DNA of 64,000 nucleotides from Lepiota brunneoincarnata (taxonomy: Eukaryota; Basidiomycota; Agaricomycetes; Agaricales; Agaricaceae), in the NCBI GenBank assembly GCA_023014365.1, contig JAEBUN010000013.1:496001-560000 (forward strand), read 5' to 3'. The position numbers and the translations under genes are program-made. Shown one piece after another: positions 33,788-46,269 of the stretch (positions are counted from its first letter, which is position 1; each line of letters starts with the position of its first letter). A model generated the notes under the pieces. The model had not been told where the DNA came from, ran no database searches, and saw only the letters and a list, made by a program, of their open reading frames with translations.

Positions 33788-34453
33788 AATCCCCTATTCC
33801 AACATCTCTTACTATTGAACACTTCTTAGTCACCACTCCCATATCAAGGCCTATCTGTATTATACCTGGGTTGTCACTGTCCATGACAGTTCATGAACAT
33901 ATCAATACTCTTGTGGCCCAATGGCCCCTCTGTTGACCTCAACCATCCTCCAAACTTCTTGGGATGGTGGATTAACATGTAGATCATTGCCAACTCCCTA
34001 CTAGGGATATCATTTTTGATTGGAGGCCTAAGACCAAGCACCCTAAGAGAAAGGTCTTGGAGGTGCAGAGAGAGTTTGATTCCCTACTCAAAAGTACATT
34101 GTGACTGGGCTGGTACTCCAGGAAGACTGCTTGGTCAAACCAACACCATATTCATCTGTTGCACCCACTGTTGCAGAATGCAGTGAGAGCCCTTTGGGGT
34201 GCTACACAAACATATAAACACTATACATGGCCTGGGTTAGGAGTTGTGAGTTGCTTCATCATTGGGATTGTGATGGCAGGATCCAGCTCTGGGGTACTGG
34301 CCACAAGAGGCTATCTTTACTTCTGGGTAAAAGGTTACAACTGCCTGTTGTTTTTCTATTACTGCCACCTACACCTCCATTGTTTTTACTGCAGACTTTT
34401 ACCTCTACTAGAAACCTCTACACATCCTCTCAAACTTTATTACATAGACCCAC
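33788..34453. other. CpG-poor stretch, no gene recognised
   Basis: Open frames at 34159-34577 have no recognised domain; probably decayed transposon. Confidence 0.4.
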
Positions 34454-35167
34454 TGTAGAGGTGGGCAAGCAGCTACACCTGCAAAGGCTGCCCTATGCCA
34501 CCTCTCGTAGGACTCGGAACCCGAACTCGGAACCCAAAATCCAAACTCGGATCAAGAAACTCGGAGCGCCCAGCTGAACAAAGCCGTTATCATTTCGCGA
34601 CATATCCCTTTCACTTGAAACCTCTTACATTCCCTAACAAATAAATTTTCACTACTTTTCTATTCCTTTCCCTGAACTTGAACCATAGCATAAGTTTTCT
34701 CCCCATATATAGACTCCTCTGAGCCTCGCATACCACCCCTTTCATCTTTTCTATTCTGTTTTCCCATTTCCCTGTTAACGTAGTCGTGAAAACTTCACGA
34801 TCTCTCCTGTTTCACGTTCCTTATTCTCCAGATTTGTTCTAGTATAATTATCTCTCGATTTTTCGATCCGTTTCGGTACAGAAAACATAGCTAGTACAAT
34901 AATTTACTTGTATATAAAGTTCCGAGCTCACTTATGAGCTCGGCAGTCAATATAGGACCCAAAAACTCCCTCTCAGTCTCATTCTCCCTCTCTCTCTCGC
35001 TCTCTCACATATAACTCGTCTTTCTTGGTTTTCGAAGCCCAGTGGTTGTTTCGCCAACCACACTCGCCCCTTTGTTTGTTCGTGTTAGCGCTGTTTCGAT
35101 CGTGTTTCGTTTGTGTTTCGGTTTCGTTTTGGCGCTTTTCACGTGCTGAGGAGTCGAGTTCTCTTCA
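34454..35167 (+). mobile_element. Solo LTR of the element C family
   Basis: 714 bp, TGTAGAGGTGGGC to GTTCTCTTCA, the same length as the two LTRs of element C (53105, 60039) but inverted relative to them on the plus strand. Flanked by a 4-bp duplication CCAC. It differs from the element C LTRs mainly near 35005. Confidence 0.95.
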
Positions 35168-36068
35168 CCACCACTGTTGACTTCCAGGCATTAGGCCTGA
35201 CCATGTCTTATGACATGTTTGCTTGTTGCAGTATATAAATACAGAGTTCAAAAAAAATAAAATAATACAAGTTCATGTGATTTATATCTTTTGATCAGGA
35301 TTTCACTCTCAGCGACACCATCGCACCCTTGTGAACCTTTCGCAATAGGAGCGTTTGCAAGCTGTATCGGCCACCGATAAGGCTAGGCTTCAAAATTCCC
35401 GACTCGACCAGTCGAGGGCAACCTCGGTTTAAGTTCCGCATCGCGAAGCTGTCGCGGACCCGGAGCTTGAAAGGAGCCCACTCCGGCAACGCATCTGGGA
35501 ATTGACGAGTGGAAAAGGTGGTACCAGGGGCGTGATGTAGTCACCTTTGTGCCCCTTCCTCCTCTAAAAACGAGAGTGTACTCCACACACCTACCCCTGG
35601 TCATGGCGACTAATCCGATAGTATGAGGAAGTGTAGCTTTCGAGTGGTGGTAGAATTTCTGAGATCTTGATTACGGTGTCATTGTCAAACGTGGCAAAAA
35701 CCAGTGCTTCGCTTGGGCCCCTCGAAAAAAAGGAGTTCATTTGGCTTTTGTTCATTGAATGGGTCAGCCTAGCTGTTCGCTTACGCGGATCTTGTGCCCT
35801 AGATGTGGGCTTACGTTGAGCGTCCCTTGTCTTTCAATTCGGGAAACGCACTCTTGTTTACATGATGGGTGTCTACCTCGAAGTCAGCATGTCGGGATAA
35901 GAGATAAATGATACGACAATTGATATAGAGCTCCCTTTGTTCCGGTTGTTCCAATCTCCTCCCAGAGGATAGATCTTCGTGACGACCAGAAAGCTCGACT
36001 TGATCGTCCCTCCTATTATCAAGATATATCTTGATCCTCAATGGATACTTGATAAGATGTCCATCCCC
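35168..36068. other. Intergenic stretch with a possible unassigned exon
   Basis: A minus frame at 35811-36041 (76 residues with RHEDLSSGRRLEQPEQRELY) looks protein-like but has no recognised domain and no clear splice sites. Otherwise nothing. Confidence 0.3.
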
Positions 36069-36813
36069 TTATCGACTTTGCATCGCTGCAGTAATTTCGG
36101 ATGATGTGAGTTCACGTCTTGCTAATAGATATACAACTCGTAGTTCCTAGGAGAGGCCGAGAAGGTGATGCGATATCAACGCGCTATGGTATAGCAGGCC
36201 CAACTGGGGATAAACATACCTCGAAACTATGCTTAGCAAATTCTGGTCGTGTGGTAATGCTTTGGTGCTGATCTGTCGGGGGGTTTTGATGCCCTCTCTT
36301 ATATGCGTAATGTCGTAGTTCCTGCCCGATATTAACTCAAGTTCAGCATGGCATCCACAAAGCGCGACACACCTCCAGACTGAACCAGGTATACGGCTCA
36401 GAGCAACAAATGGTCAAGAATATCTCACTTCCAACCTTCTCTTCCTTAAAATCCTGAGACACAGGAATGTCCGCCGGGTTGGTCTTACGTGAAGTCACTG
36501 GCTCAGACGTTGTGGTCGACGGTGGAGTTGGCCGGTTGGTGGTGGGGGCATCAGACTCGATGGTGGGTTTGAACAAGGGGAGAAGGCCAAGGGCTATCCG
36601 TTCCTTGTCTCCAGTCGGCACTTGCGGCACTGGAACTGGGGGTCTACCTGTCGTTCTATAGGCCTGGAGGTAATCATCGATCCGCACTTCCTATCGAGTG
36701 GCAATGATGAGCATCATCAGTACGAACGACTGACGAAGAGTGCTGACCTCAAAGGTCTTTCCGTTTTCCGTGAGCGCCGTGGCCAACGACATGAACATCG
36801 TTTGGGTTGTCAT
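36069..36813 (-). CDS. Small four-exon gene with two SFEELR-like modules
   Basis: My model: exons 36813-36748, 36690-36436, 36321-36220 and 36146-36069, joined in phase 0 at GT-AG introns of 57, 114 and 73 bp, giving 166 residues. Residues 20-42 contain TFEEVRIDDYLQAYRTTGRP, and the C-terminus contains HSFEELRVVYLLARRE. Both resemble the [S/T]FEELRxxDY module seen in Nup98-type nucleoporins, but no GLFG repeats or autoproteolytic domain are present. The middle is Pro/Thr-rich (TTNRPTPPSTTTSEP). It is divergent from Cdh1 with about 380 bp between the starts. The nucleoporin link is weak inference. The second donor (GTTGGA) is weak, so exon 2/3 joining is the least certain part. Confidence 0.6.
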
Positions 36814-37193
36814 CGTTGTTGGCGGACCCGTTCATTGGAGGGCTCAACAACCTTGAATTTACATTATATTACGTAAGCAAATAACAAGCCATTTCCAGAC
36901 AGAATCAAATTTTTTTTATTTAGCGTGGGTAAATCATATCCAAATATGGCACGTGGGCGGTTAGTGAGTTCATTCTCCTTTGCTTCTGCCACCGTCCCCC
37001 TCGTCCTCGCCGCCATCGTCCACGGCGTTCTCAACGTTGTAGCCTACAACAATCAGCATATCAAGTGTGGCACAAAGCGCCTCGGTGTCTTGGACTGCAA
37101 CCCTCCCCTCAGTACTCACTGCTCAGTTCCCAAGTCGCCTTGCCGGCCTTTGTCCTGTGCTGTTCCTGTGCTGTCCACAACCTGCTGCAGATC
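36814..37193. promoter_or_regulatory. Divergent intergenic region between the small gene and Cdh1
   Basis: About 380 bp shared by two divergently transcribed genes; contains an A/T-rich tract (36905-36925) and pyrimidine-rich stretches upstream of Cdh1. No specific factor site can be named. Confidence 0.4.
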
Positions 37194-39136
37194 ATGTCTG
37201 GACTCAAGAACTCACCCTTTGGAAAGCGATTGCGCGCTTCACAACAGGACCCAGAAGATACGCCACGACGCCCACGCCATCGGATAAATCCAATATTCGG
37301 GGTATCGACACCGTCCCTGGACTCGAGAGTCCACACGAGCGATAGCAGCACAGGCCCGGACTCCCCTGTGGACCTAGCTCTTCCTCTAACTCGAACTTCT
37401 AATCGTGATTATGGAGACAGGTTCGTTCCGTCGCGCGATGTCGGCGATATGCGTACCAGCTACCATCTCATCGACGAGGCCGGGCCCTCCACCCCCTCCA
37501 AAAGCAGGATCATCCCATCAGAGTCAGATGCCCTCAAAGGTACGTGTAATTTAGTCGCTTAAAATCAACCGTTAACCCCTGATTCCATCTATAGAACAAG
37601 CTAACGCAATATTCAATTCTATCCTACATTCTGAAGTCACCCCTCCATCTCCTCGGCGCCCAGCCTCTCCAACACGACCTGTCCCTATCTCCGCTGCTGG
37701 CACACCATCAACACCCAAACGACGTCGCCTTTTCACGTACAATTCGCCCTCAGCCTCCAATCCCAATACCCCTACGCGTCGTCTCGATACCCCGACCGAT
37801 GAAGCGTACTCCATGAGCCCGGTCCGCGCAGAGAGCCGTCAGCTGCTGGAGAGTCCTAGAAGACAGCTAAGAAGCGTTTGCAAGACACCCTATCGCGTGT
37901 TGGACGCTCCAGAGCTCGCAGACGACTTTTATCTCAACCTTGTCGATTGGTCGAGTACCAACGTCTTGGGAGTAGGCTTGGGATCTTGTGTTTACCTTTG
38001 GACAGCCCACAATGCCCAGGTCTCCAAATTATGTGACCTTGCAGAGTCCAGCGACACAATAAGCTCCGTTTCCTGGGTGCAAAAGGTGTGTTGCGTTGTC
38101 TACTAGGTCTACTCCCTGAGTTATTTACCTCAGCAACTACAGGGTACTACACTCGCTGTGGGTACACTATCTGGACGACTACATATATACGATGCGAGCA
38201 CGCTACAACTACAAAGAACGTACCAACACGCCCACCAACAACGAATAGGCGCTCTCGCGTGGAACTCGTGGGTTTTGTCTTCAGGCTCACGGGACCGGCT
38301 AGTGCATCACAGAGATGTGAGAGATTCATCAACACGACCCTTCAAACGGTGCACAGGGCACCGGCAGGAGGTTTGCGGTCTCAAATGGAGTGGAGACGGC
38401 GGTGTCTCTGCGGCCACTCTGGCAAGTGGTGGAAACGACAATAAAGTGTGTATATGGGATCTACGAGGATCACGGAGAGGCGCCGTTGGCCGGCCAGCGA
38501 TACCCGTTGGCACAAGTGCGGGTGGCAATACAAGTAGTGGCGATGATGGACCTGGCGATACGCCGCTATGGAAATTCCACGAGCACACGGCCGCGGTAAA
38601 AGCGCTCGCTTGGGATCCGCATGTACCAGGTCTTCTCGCCACAGGTGGTGGAACGCAGGATAAACACATCCGCTTTTGGAACGTCAGCAATGGAACTATG
38701 CTAAGTGAACTTGACACTGGATCGCAAGTGGGTATTCCCGTCGCTGCAGTGCCATACTTGATCTCATTGCCTCTGTGCTCAACAGGTTTGCAACCTGATC
38801 TGGTCACTGACATCGCATGAACTTGTATCAACACATGGTTTTTCCTCGACAACGGCACAAAACCAGATTTGTATATGGAAATACCCCAGTTTGAATATGG
38901 TGGCATCTCTGACGGGACACACAAATCGTGTTCTATACCTCGCAATGAGCCCTGACGGAGAAACTATTGTAACTGGAGCCGGAGACGAAACTCTGCGGTT
39001 TTGGAACGCTTTTCCGTCGAAGAAGGAACGAGAGAAGAATGGCATGGGGATGGGAAGTGGAATCAGTTCCGTTGTTGGAGAATGGGGTACCAAGGGCAGG
39101 GAGAGTGCTCTCGACTATGGACGGCTGATCCGGTAA
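37194..39136 (+). CDS. CDH1: Cdh1/Fizzy-related WD40 activator of the anaphase-promoting complex
   Basis: Binds the APC/C and recruits D-box and KEN-box substrates for ubiquitination at mitotic exit and in G1. Four exons (about 37194-37539, 37595-38085, 38143-38727, 38786-39136) joined at GT-AG introns of 53-58 bp give about 590 residues. The N-terminus is basic and Ser/Pro-rich (likely CDK sites such as TPRRP, SPRRP and TPKRR) and holds the C-box DRFVPSR at about residues 75-81. The propeller begins [20 protein letters not shown] and repeats blades such as [17 protein letters not shown] and [14 protein letters not shown]. The C-terminus ends in Ile-Arg, the IR tail that docks to APC3. The C-box sequence and the mid-size N-terminus favour Cdh1 over Cdc20. 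All motifs are intact and no frameshift is needed. Upstream in-frame GTG codons are not needed as starts. Confidence 0.95.
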
Positions 39137-39612
39137 TGCTGTCTCAATTGATCATCTTGGTACCGCTCCTTGTTTCCCTCATTCTGACTTGGTTCTTGGT
39201 GCCACCTGGGTGATTTATGCACCACAGTGCTTATTCTAACATATCTCGCTCGCGCCGTATTGAAACGATGCTATGTTCTTCCTTGTTTTGTTGTGCGTTT
39301 TCTTTTTTCCTTTATGTTCTTCGTATGTGTTGTCTTTTTGTTTTGTTCTATGAATTTGGGACTGATATTTCGTATTCCGTTAGTTCCTATGCATGTAACA
39401 TGTCTCACTCAAACCACAAATAACCATCCACACATGATCAAGTCCATAGCATTTATGCAATATATTTATTCCCCGCTCAATGTCCTCGCTTAGTGTTGGT
39501 GCGTTCGCTATTTGAAAGGGGGCCAGAATCCAGTTTCTCAACATTGGTTTTGGGAATCACTGGAAATCAGCTGATTAAAGTCTCATACGTTTTCGTGCAA
39601 TGATGCGAGGAT
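39137..39612. other. Intergenic stretch: Cdh1 3' region and aldo/keto reductase promoter
   Basis: T-rich (39285-39350) with no recognised gene; terminator and promoter elements cannot be pinpointed. Confidence 0.5.
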
Positions 39613-39654
39613 ATGTCCTATCCTTGTTATCAATCATCCACAGCTCGTCCCATC

Positions 39655-40762
39655 ATGGCAATTCCTTCGATTCAGCTCTTGGACGGCGCATCGACCCCCT
39701 GGTTGGCATGGGGCAATGGTACTGAACTTAAAGGAAGCGAGGATGCGGTCGAGAAAGGAAAATTGGCCCTTGAGAGCGGTATCAATCATATTGACACTGC
39801 TCAGTTGTATAGGACCGAAGCAGAAACGGGAGAGGCGATTCTACGAGCCTCGGGGGTCAACAAGGATCAGGTTTTTGTAACTTCGAAACGTACGCGACAT
39901 TCGGTTCTGTGTGTTGCTGTTGACCGTCCACCCGGTCGGTCTTGTCACATAACTGTATAGTGTCGTGGGAATCGGATGGCAAAACGATTCCGCTGGATCG
40001 AGTTCGAGCCTCTGTTGAAAGGTCCGTGCGGAGGCTAGGCTTTGTTCCTGATCTTTTCTTGATCCATAACCCCCACATTGCGGCCCCTGGGGAATTGGGT
40101 GCGATGTGGCGGATATTCGAGGAGCTTAAAGATGAAGGCAAGCTGGAGAGTATCGGCGTAAGCAACTTTCGACCTCAAGATCTCGAATCGGTGCTGGAAG
40201 GTGGAAAGTATAAGCCAGTGGTCAATCAGGTAATTATCAACATTTTCATCTTTACAGGACCTTTCAAATGACGGGTTCATTCTACAGCTCGAATTCCACC
40301 CGTACACCCCTCGCGCACCTTGAACCTCTCCTAGCTTTCCAGAAGGAGCACAGGATTGTAACCCGATCTTATGGTGTCCTCACACCGCTTCTTCGACACC
40401 CTACTGGGGGGCCTTTGAAGCCCGTTCTCAAGAAGATAGCGGCGAGGATAGCTGAGGAAACTGGGGAGACGAGGGTAGACCCTGCGACAGTTCTTCTCCT
40501 ATGGGCGCGCGCACAGGGAGCTGTGGTTATTAGTGCTAGTGGTGACCCTGAACGCATTCGGTGGCTTGGACAGCTTGCAAAGATGCCTCAGCTTTTGACT
40601 CGGTCTGATATTGACGAGATCACCGATGTTGGAAAGTTGATCCATTTCAGGCACCTGGTATGCTTCGGGTCCTCTTTGATTATGGTGCGTTTGCTTGAAA
40701 CTTGCTTCTAGACGAAGCATATGGAGTTAGACTTTCCGCTTCCCGACCTACCAAGTCAGTGA
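39655..40762 (+). CDS. Aldo/keto reductase, one-base frameshift in exon 3
   Basis: NAD(P)H-dependent carbonyl reductase. Exons 39655-39889, 39961-40229, 40288-40657 and 40712-40762 total 925 bases, one more than a multiple of three, and the homology indeed changes frame at about 40306-40310 inside cccc (EFHPYT, then LAHLEPLL in the next frame). The catalytic tetrad is visible: D and Y in HIDTAQLYRTE, K in VFVTSK, H in FLIHNP. Later blocks: GVSNFRPQDLESVL, SYGVLTPLL and VDPATVLLLWARAQGAVVISAS. It would be about 308 residues after correction, a normal family length. An alternative in-frame ATG lies at 39613. Substrate unknown. It could be a recent pseudogene or carry an assembly error. Confidence 0.85.
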
Positions 40763-41149
40763 TTCCCTGGTCTGAGGGGCTGTGGAACAGCGTGGAACCT
40801 CTGATTCAACTATGTTATTCACTGTCTATCAGTTGTGATACAAATCAAATTCGAAGCTCTCCCTGTTAAATACATTCTACGCAGTCGAGAATTGGATCAC
40901 AGTTATCTCGGTGATGATGGAGAGTCTGGTTGTCGCAAATCCATACCCGTTCTCGACTACGAGTCGTGGTGACGTAGAACTGGGGACAAGCGCTCAAGCC
41001 CTTCGTTCGAGTGAATGCCATACGTCACAAGATTGAGAGAAGACTGTGGCGAATCGAATCTTGCCTTTATTCGACGTCGTTATGATAGGGGCTGGTGATA
41101 ATACTACGTGAATGTAGCGAAGTTGAATCCGTGTTTGTTCATGTTACGG
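40763..41149. other. Intergenic stretch, nothing recognised
   Basis: No open frame with recognisable features on either strand. Confidence 0.5.
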
Positions 41150-41800
41150 TCTGTCCAGTTTATACTGGGGTCCGAGGCCGAAAGCCCTGAATGGTGACCT
41201 CCGTCTCTACCTCCGGCTCGTCATCTTCATCGCCCCCACTCTCACCCCCACCCTCACCACCACCACCACCGACTCCAGCAAGTGGGGCGGGAGAAGGGGT
41301 CCGTGTGCAAAACTGCGCCTCAATCAGATCACAACAAACTTAAAGATCGCAAATACACATCAGCTTTAACTCATAATCCTGTCCAAAACTCGAGAGTAAC
41401 TCACCTGTGCCTTCACAGAAGGTGGTGCCGGTGGGACAACAATGGTCACAAGTATGCCCAGAGGGGCAGCAAATCCATCACAACTTGGAGTTATTCGAGG
41501 TTTCAGCGGGCACATGATACGGCCTTTTGAACATACAAACGGTATTCTCGGGAGGGCAACATGGCCGTGGCCCTGGGTATTGGGGGACCCCCTTCAGCCC
41601 CAAACGTATCACCATGGTTTTGAACAATATATTCGTTGGCTGGAGGCTGTGGCGAATGACTGATGAGGGGAAGGGTTGGTCGAGCGGCGCGTCTGGCGAG
41701 GCATGAGCCAGATGCTGTTTCTTGTGCGAAAGCAGCCAGGTGATAACAGTTTCTGTTTTCCTCCCTCGCCAGCCTTCAATTTCGCGGGTGTACTACACAA
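41150..41800 (-). pseudogene. Decayed Cys-rich / Gly-rich gene, possibly secreted
   Basis: On the minus strand a possible signal-peptide end (LAAFAQETASG) is followed by Cys pairs in one frame (RPCCPPENTVC and ICCPSGHTCDHCC), with a TGA between them. A GTGAGT donor then occurs near 41402, an acceptor near 41319, and a terminal exon encoding a Gly/Glu/Asp-rich tail (GESGGDEDDEPEVETEVTIQ) ending at about 41177. The frames do not join cleanly. Family not recognised; many fungal secreted proteins have similar CCP...C modules, which is the only basis for the suggestion. Confidence 0.35.
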
Positions 41801-42166
41801 TATCTAGCATCCTTTCCAACTACTGACCATGCCCGACACCTCAAACCTGACGAACACGCCACCGAAAATGAGACCATCCTACTAACATGCCAACCCTGGC
41901 ACGGACGTGCATCAATGTATCATGAGCGACCGAGCAGAGTTTGAATATATCATGCTGTCACTTAGGCGGGTCATTTCACTTGGCCTTGCCAGTGCCCGTA
42001 CCACTACCATCTTCCCAGTTGGAAAATTTATTAACGCTGTCTCATCCAGGCGCTTCCAAATGCCTCGTTGACACAAGTTTAACAATAGCTGAGCTGCTGC
42101 ACCATTCTGTTTATTAGCTGTTTTACATGTCAAATTCTAACTTCCTTCCGTTCGAATACACACTGC
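41801..42166. other. Intergenic stretch, nothing recognised
   Basis: Region 3' to the first NRPS-like gene; no features supported. Confidence 0.5.
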
Positions 42167-45100
42167 TTAGAAGAAACCAACGGAACGCATATACGTTACC
42201 CATGACACCGCATCCGAGTGCTCCAAGGGGCGGACATTGCGTATAGTCTCACTGACACTTTGTGCCTTCTGTGTATCGAACCTCGTCAGTCCGATCGACT
42301 CCATCTCGGTATTCCCACTCTGAGTAATCATCGCATTCGCCCTTCTCAGCTGCTTGGAAGAAGTTCAAGAGCTTGATTGCAGGCTGTTGGAGACTCAATG
42401 CTCGGTATGTGTACAGACAGCGGGAGAAGCCAGACTTACCACTCGATCAAAATCAGGCTGAGCCTCCTTTGCCTTGGCTTCCAAACGCTGAATCCATTCC
42501 GCGAATGGAATCAAGGGGAGGGAACCCTGGCTGACAGCGCAATTCTTGAACGACCGGCGTCGCGGACTGTTCGCAATAATGTCCTTCCACGGGACAGGAC
42601 GAGGGTGCACAAGGTTAATCGCAAAGGGGGGTCGCCTTTCTGAGAATGCGATATCCAGGATCGCCTGCGATGCGGTGTGAATGGGGAGCCAAGAAACGAC
42701 CTGCAGGTAAATATTTGTGTTGCGATGAGTAAATCAAAGGTCTTTAGTATAGCAACAAGGTTTAACTTACACCCGCCGCCTCGGGGAAACCACCAAGGGC
42801 TATGCTAGACTTGGTGAGAATGGGGAACCAGTCTGTGGTCGCCCAGGCTCCATTGGGTAATCCTCCACTGAGTTGACCGATACGCAGAGAGCATGCTTGT
42901 AACCCGCTGAGCTCGAGGATCTATGAAAGGAATTGAAATATGGTGTTTGAACTGCTTGAACAGGGCGGGAGACGTACACGCTCGGATGCATACTTCCCTT
43001 CTCCATAACCGCCCCCAACAGCATATTCAAGCATCCCTCACTACTTCCTCCGGGTAGGGCCCAAGACGCTGATCCCAAGCCTGGCTAGAAGTGATGGAAG
43101 ACGTGAATAGGAACCGCAGCTCCGAAGCGTGGGGACCTTGGCGAGCCAGGTCGATTAGATTTCGTGTGCCGCGAACGTGAGGTTCGAATGAAGCTAATGT
43201 CAAGTTGAAGTCGAGTCTCCAGGCAGTATGGATGATTATATTGACGGAGTGTTGAATCTGTTTCGAATCAACGGTCAGTACACTACTCGCTTAACAAATG
43301 TGTAGCCAACCTCATCGTATACTTGATGCGCCAGACCGAGGTGATCATCAGATGCCTCTCCCTCTACATAACGGAGCTTAGCAGACTTCAGAAGCTCTAC
43401 GTCGAGACCCCTATCCTCAAATCGTTCACGGTGCCGCTGGTCCATGGTCCGACTACCACGGCGATTGAGCGCGTAAACGGCCCGAACTTTATCGTCCTTG
43501 AGTAAGGTAGCCAGAATCTCCGAGCCCTACGTTTCCTGTAGAACCTGTGAGGAGCACAACAGCATCATTACGAATTCCGGATGAGCTGTCCAGTCCACCG
43601 GAATATTTAGCGATCATGTCCTCGACCCCCTCTTTCCCTCCCAATGTAACCTGGGCTTTTTGGGGGTTTTCAACAACGGCGCAGATGAATTCGGCCAGGC
43701 TGTCAATCGTCGGGTGGCTGTATATCGTGTTCTGAGAGACGTCGTATGTAGCTTTTGCTAGCTGTTCAGAGGAACGTAACGCTCCAATTATGCGCATGCG
43801 AAGGAAGGTTGCACTCAGACTAGACAAAAAACCCATGAGCTCGGTCGACATTCGGAACAAATTCATACCTGTCAAATCCTTGTTCAAAGAGATCCTTAGA
43901 CGTCGAGAATTCCTTCCCCGATTGAATTTCACTGGCTTGTTCCTTCAACCAGTCTTTGACAGTCGCAAGCTGCCAATTCGCTGGCGGCTTAACTTTCTCA
44001 CCTCCCGCGGATGATTCTACTGTTTCGTATCTAACTAGTCTGAGTACGGGTGTTTTGATATTTTATAATGTGGGGGGAGACTCACAGAGTGTTAATTTCT
44101 TCACTGTAGACCTGGAGAGCGAGCTTCCTCATGACGGTCCCCTTGGCGGCGCGGGGCAAAGGTTTATCTGGGCTCGTGAACAAAATCATTTCCTTGAAGA
44201 TCCTGCTGAACGCCGGGGCGCCTTGATTCGCCTCCTCCACCAACGGCCTAATTCGACATCAATACATTATCCGTGGATCTGAATCCGTAAATTAGAAGGT
44301 GCTACTGACCAGATTTGGTTTCTCAAGACGGCCACTTGCTCGGGGTTATTGGTGTCGACACTATTCTCTCGTGGCTCAATGAGAACTCCTGCTTGGTCCC
44401 GCTCGCGTCCGAACATAACAACTCCTTGGACACTTTGGAGCAAATATCAGCACGAAGGGAATGAGGCATCCCCCAGATTTGTAAAGTGACGCACAATGGG
44501 CTACTCGAGATTATTTTTTCCATAGGAGCGGGAACGGTTTTTTCTCCTGAGGAGTGGATAATGACATCGTCGACGCGGCCAACCCTATGATAGGGAAATA
44601 AGTTGAGTGCAAGTGGGTTCGGACGACTTAGCGTGGGGGGTTGTGCTTACACTCTCCACAAATCCGGAAATTCGGGGTGTTTGACGAAGAGGTCCGATGT
44701 TGCGTATCCTCGTGGATTGGTCATATTTTCAACAGCAGGGTGGTGGGTATCACACGACTAATTCAATTAAAATCAATGTGACTGGAAAGTACGCTGGATT
44801 TATTTTACTCACCAAAATCTGGCATTCGTAAGTTCCATTTCCTTGGTCTTCCCAGTGAATTTGTGTTTTATCACTAAATTCGAGCCACTCCCAATGTTTT
44901 GAACGTTCGCGCTCGGGCCGGGCTATAGTGGGAGCGCCAAACTCGGTGGCCCCATACACGGACCGAATGTTAACACCGGCTTCCACAAGAGCATGTCCAA
45001 CTTTCTCCGAAAGAGGCCCTCCGGCGAATCCCTATAGATAATGAGCGCATACGAGAGAGGGGAGCCCTTTCTTTTGCGTACCACGAGCTCCATTGTTTTC

Positions 45101-46150
45101 AAATAGTCGACAGACTCTTGTGACTGTGCCCACAAATGCAATAAAGCGGGGATGATAATAATTGCATTTGTTTGCGTTCGCCTCATGTGGTCTATTATGT
45201 TATCCGAGGTGGGCACCATAGGGAGAGCAGTTGGTGTGCGAACGGTAGGCGGATAGAGATTGACATTGATGACGCCATATAACGGCTGTAAGAGCTGGGT
45301 ATAAATCCCCAGCGTATGGAAGGGTGGAAGTGCCATGCTTCCCATTCGCAACGGGGGTTGGTACAAAGCCAATATGGGGATTTCTGCAGTTAGATACTGA
45401 ATACCAAAGAATGAAAAAAGACAGTGTCCAACAACTTACGGAAAGAAGTCCATTCCAGCATGCTTCGGTGGCTTTGCGGAATGGACTTGGGTAAGCCAGT
45501 GCTTCCAGAAGAATGCAGGTACAGAGCAATAGTTTCCAACGGTGGGCGTTGAGAAGGTCGCGGGTACGGATCGTGCGGGTCTGAATCAGTTTCTGCACCG
45601 AGTTTGGGGTAGATGTGATCGAGGGTCGGCATCTCGGTTACTCGCAAGGGCCAGCTTTCCTTGTCCTGTTTGAGCTCTTCATCGATTCCCTTGAGGAGAT
45701 CTGTCAACGTTGCCTGCGTCGCTAAAATATCGTGCGACGAAGTGTTCTTGAGCATGTTAACGATTGCACGGGGCGAGTTACGCGGGGAGATTGGGAATGG
45801 CTGGGGCAGAACGCGTCAGAGGCGGACGGGTACTTGCGATGCGGAATGTGTCATACCACAAAGCCCGCTCTCATGATCCCAACTACGATCGTTTGATAAA
45901 GCAGTGTGTCTGCGAGCAGGATAACCGCAATGACTCGTCCGTCAGCGCCCGAGCGATGGGGCCGAATATGGCGCGCGACTCGATCGCATGCTCGAGCAAA
46001 TTCGAGGAACTTGATATTCGTAGCTTGTCCAGGATCTTGGCTGAATGTATAGATGGCCCGCTTTGGGTTGTGCTCAAGATGAAAGTCGATGGCTTCGGGA
46101 ATGGTGATGGAACCATCGATGGGAGGGCACTTAACTGCGTCGGACGCCAT
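42167..46150 (-). CDS. NRPS-like adenylate-forming reductase 1 (A-T-R), two frameshifts
   Basis: Such enzymes adenylate a carboxylic or amino acid, load it on a phosphopantetheine arm and reduce it to an aldehyde or alcohol with NADPH. Many short introns split about 1100 codons. Adenylation: GFVVPFPISPRNSP, core A3 LHSSGSTGLPK, YGATEFGAPT, GYATSDLF, GRVDDVIIHSSGEK. Thiolation: the Ser of GFDSLSA is created across an intron (gac ag / tctgagt). Reductase: VVLLTGSTGNVG Rossmann motif, FTSSI (Ser), and Tyr-Gly-Glu-Gly-Lys as catalytic YxxxK. The C-terminus ends VSWVTYMRSVGFF. Frame breaks: one extra base at about 43524-43530 within the Rossmann motif and one at about 43029 just before the YxxxK. 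Tandem paralogue of 47861-51796. Confidence 0.85.
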
Positions 46151-46269
46151 TTTGGACGTGCTTGTGGTTCATTTCTCCAAGTATGGCCCCCTTTATATGG
46201 TCTGTGGCATAAGAAGGCGCTGAGATAACGTCTTCTGGCTTCTCTGCTTCGGGGACGGCATGAGTCCGC

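Noticed and set aside
37572..38945. Long minus-strand frames over the Cdh1 gene
   Set aside because: Antisense shadows of WD40 exons; no domain in the minus frames.
41216..41290. ggt/cca-type repeat as a regulatory microsatellite
   Set aside because: It encodes the Gly/Glu-rich tail of a minus-strand exon, which explains it.
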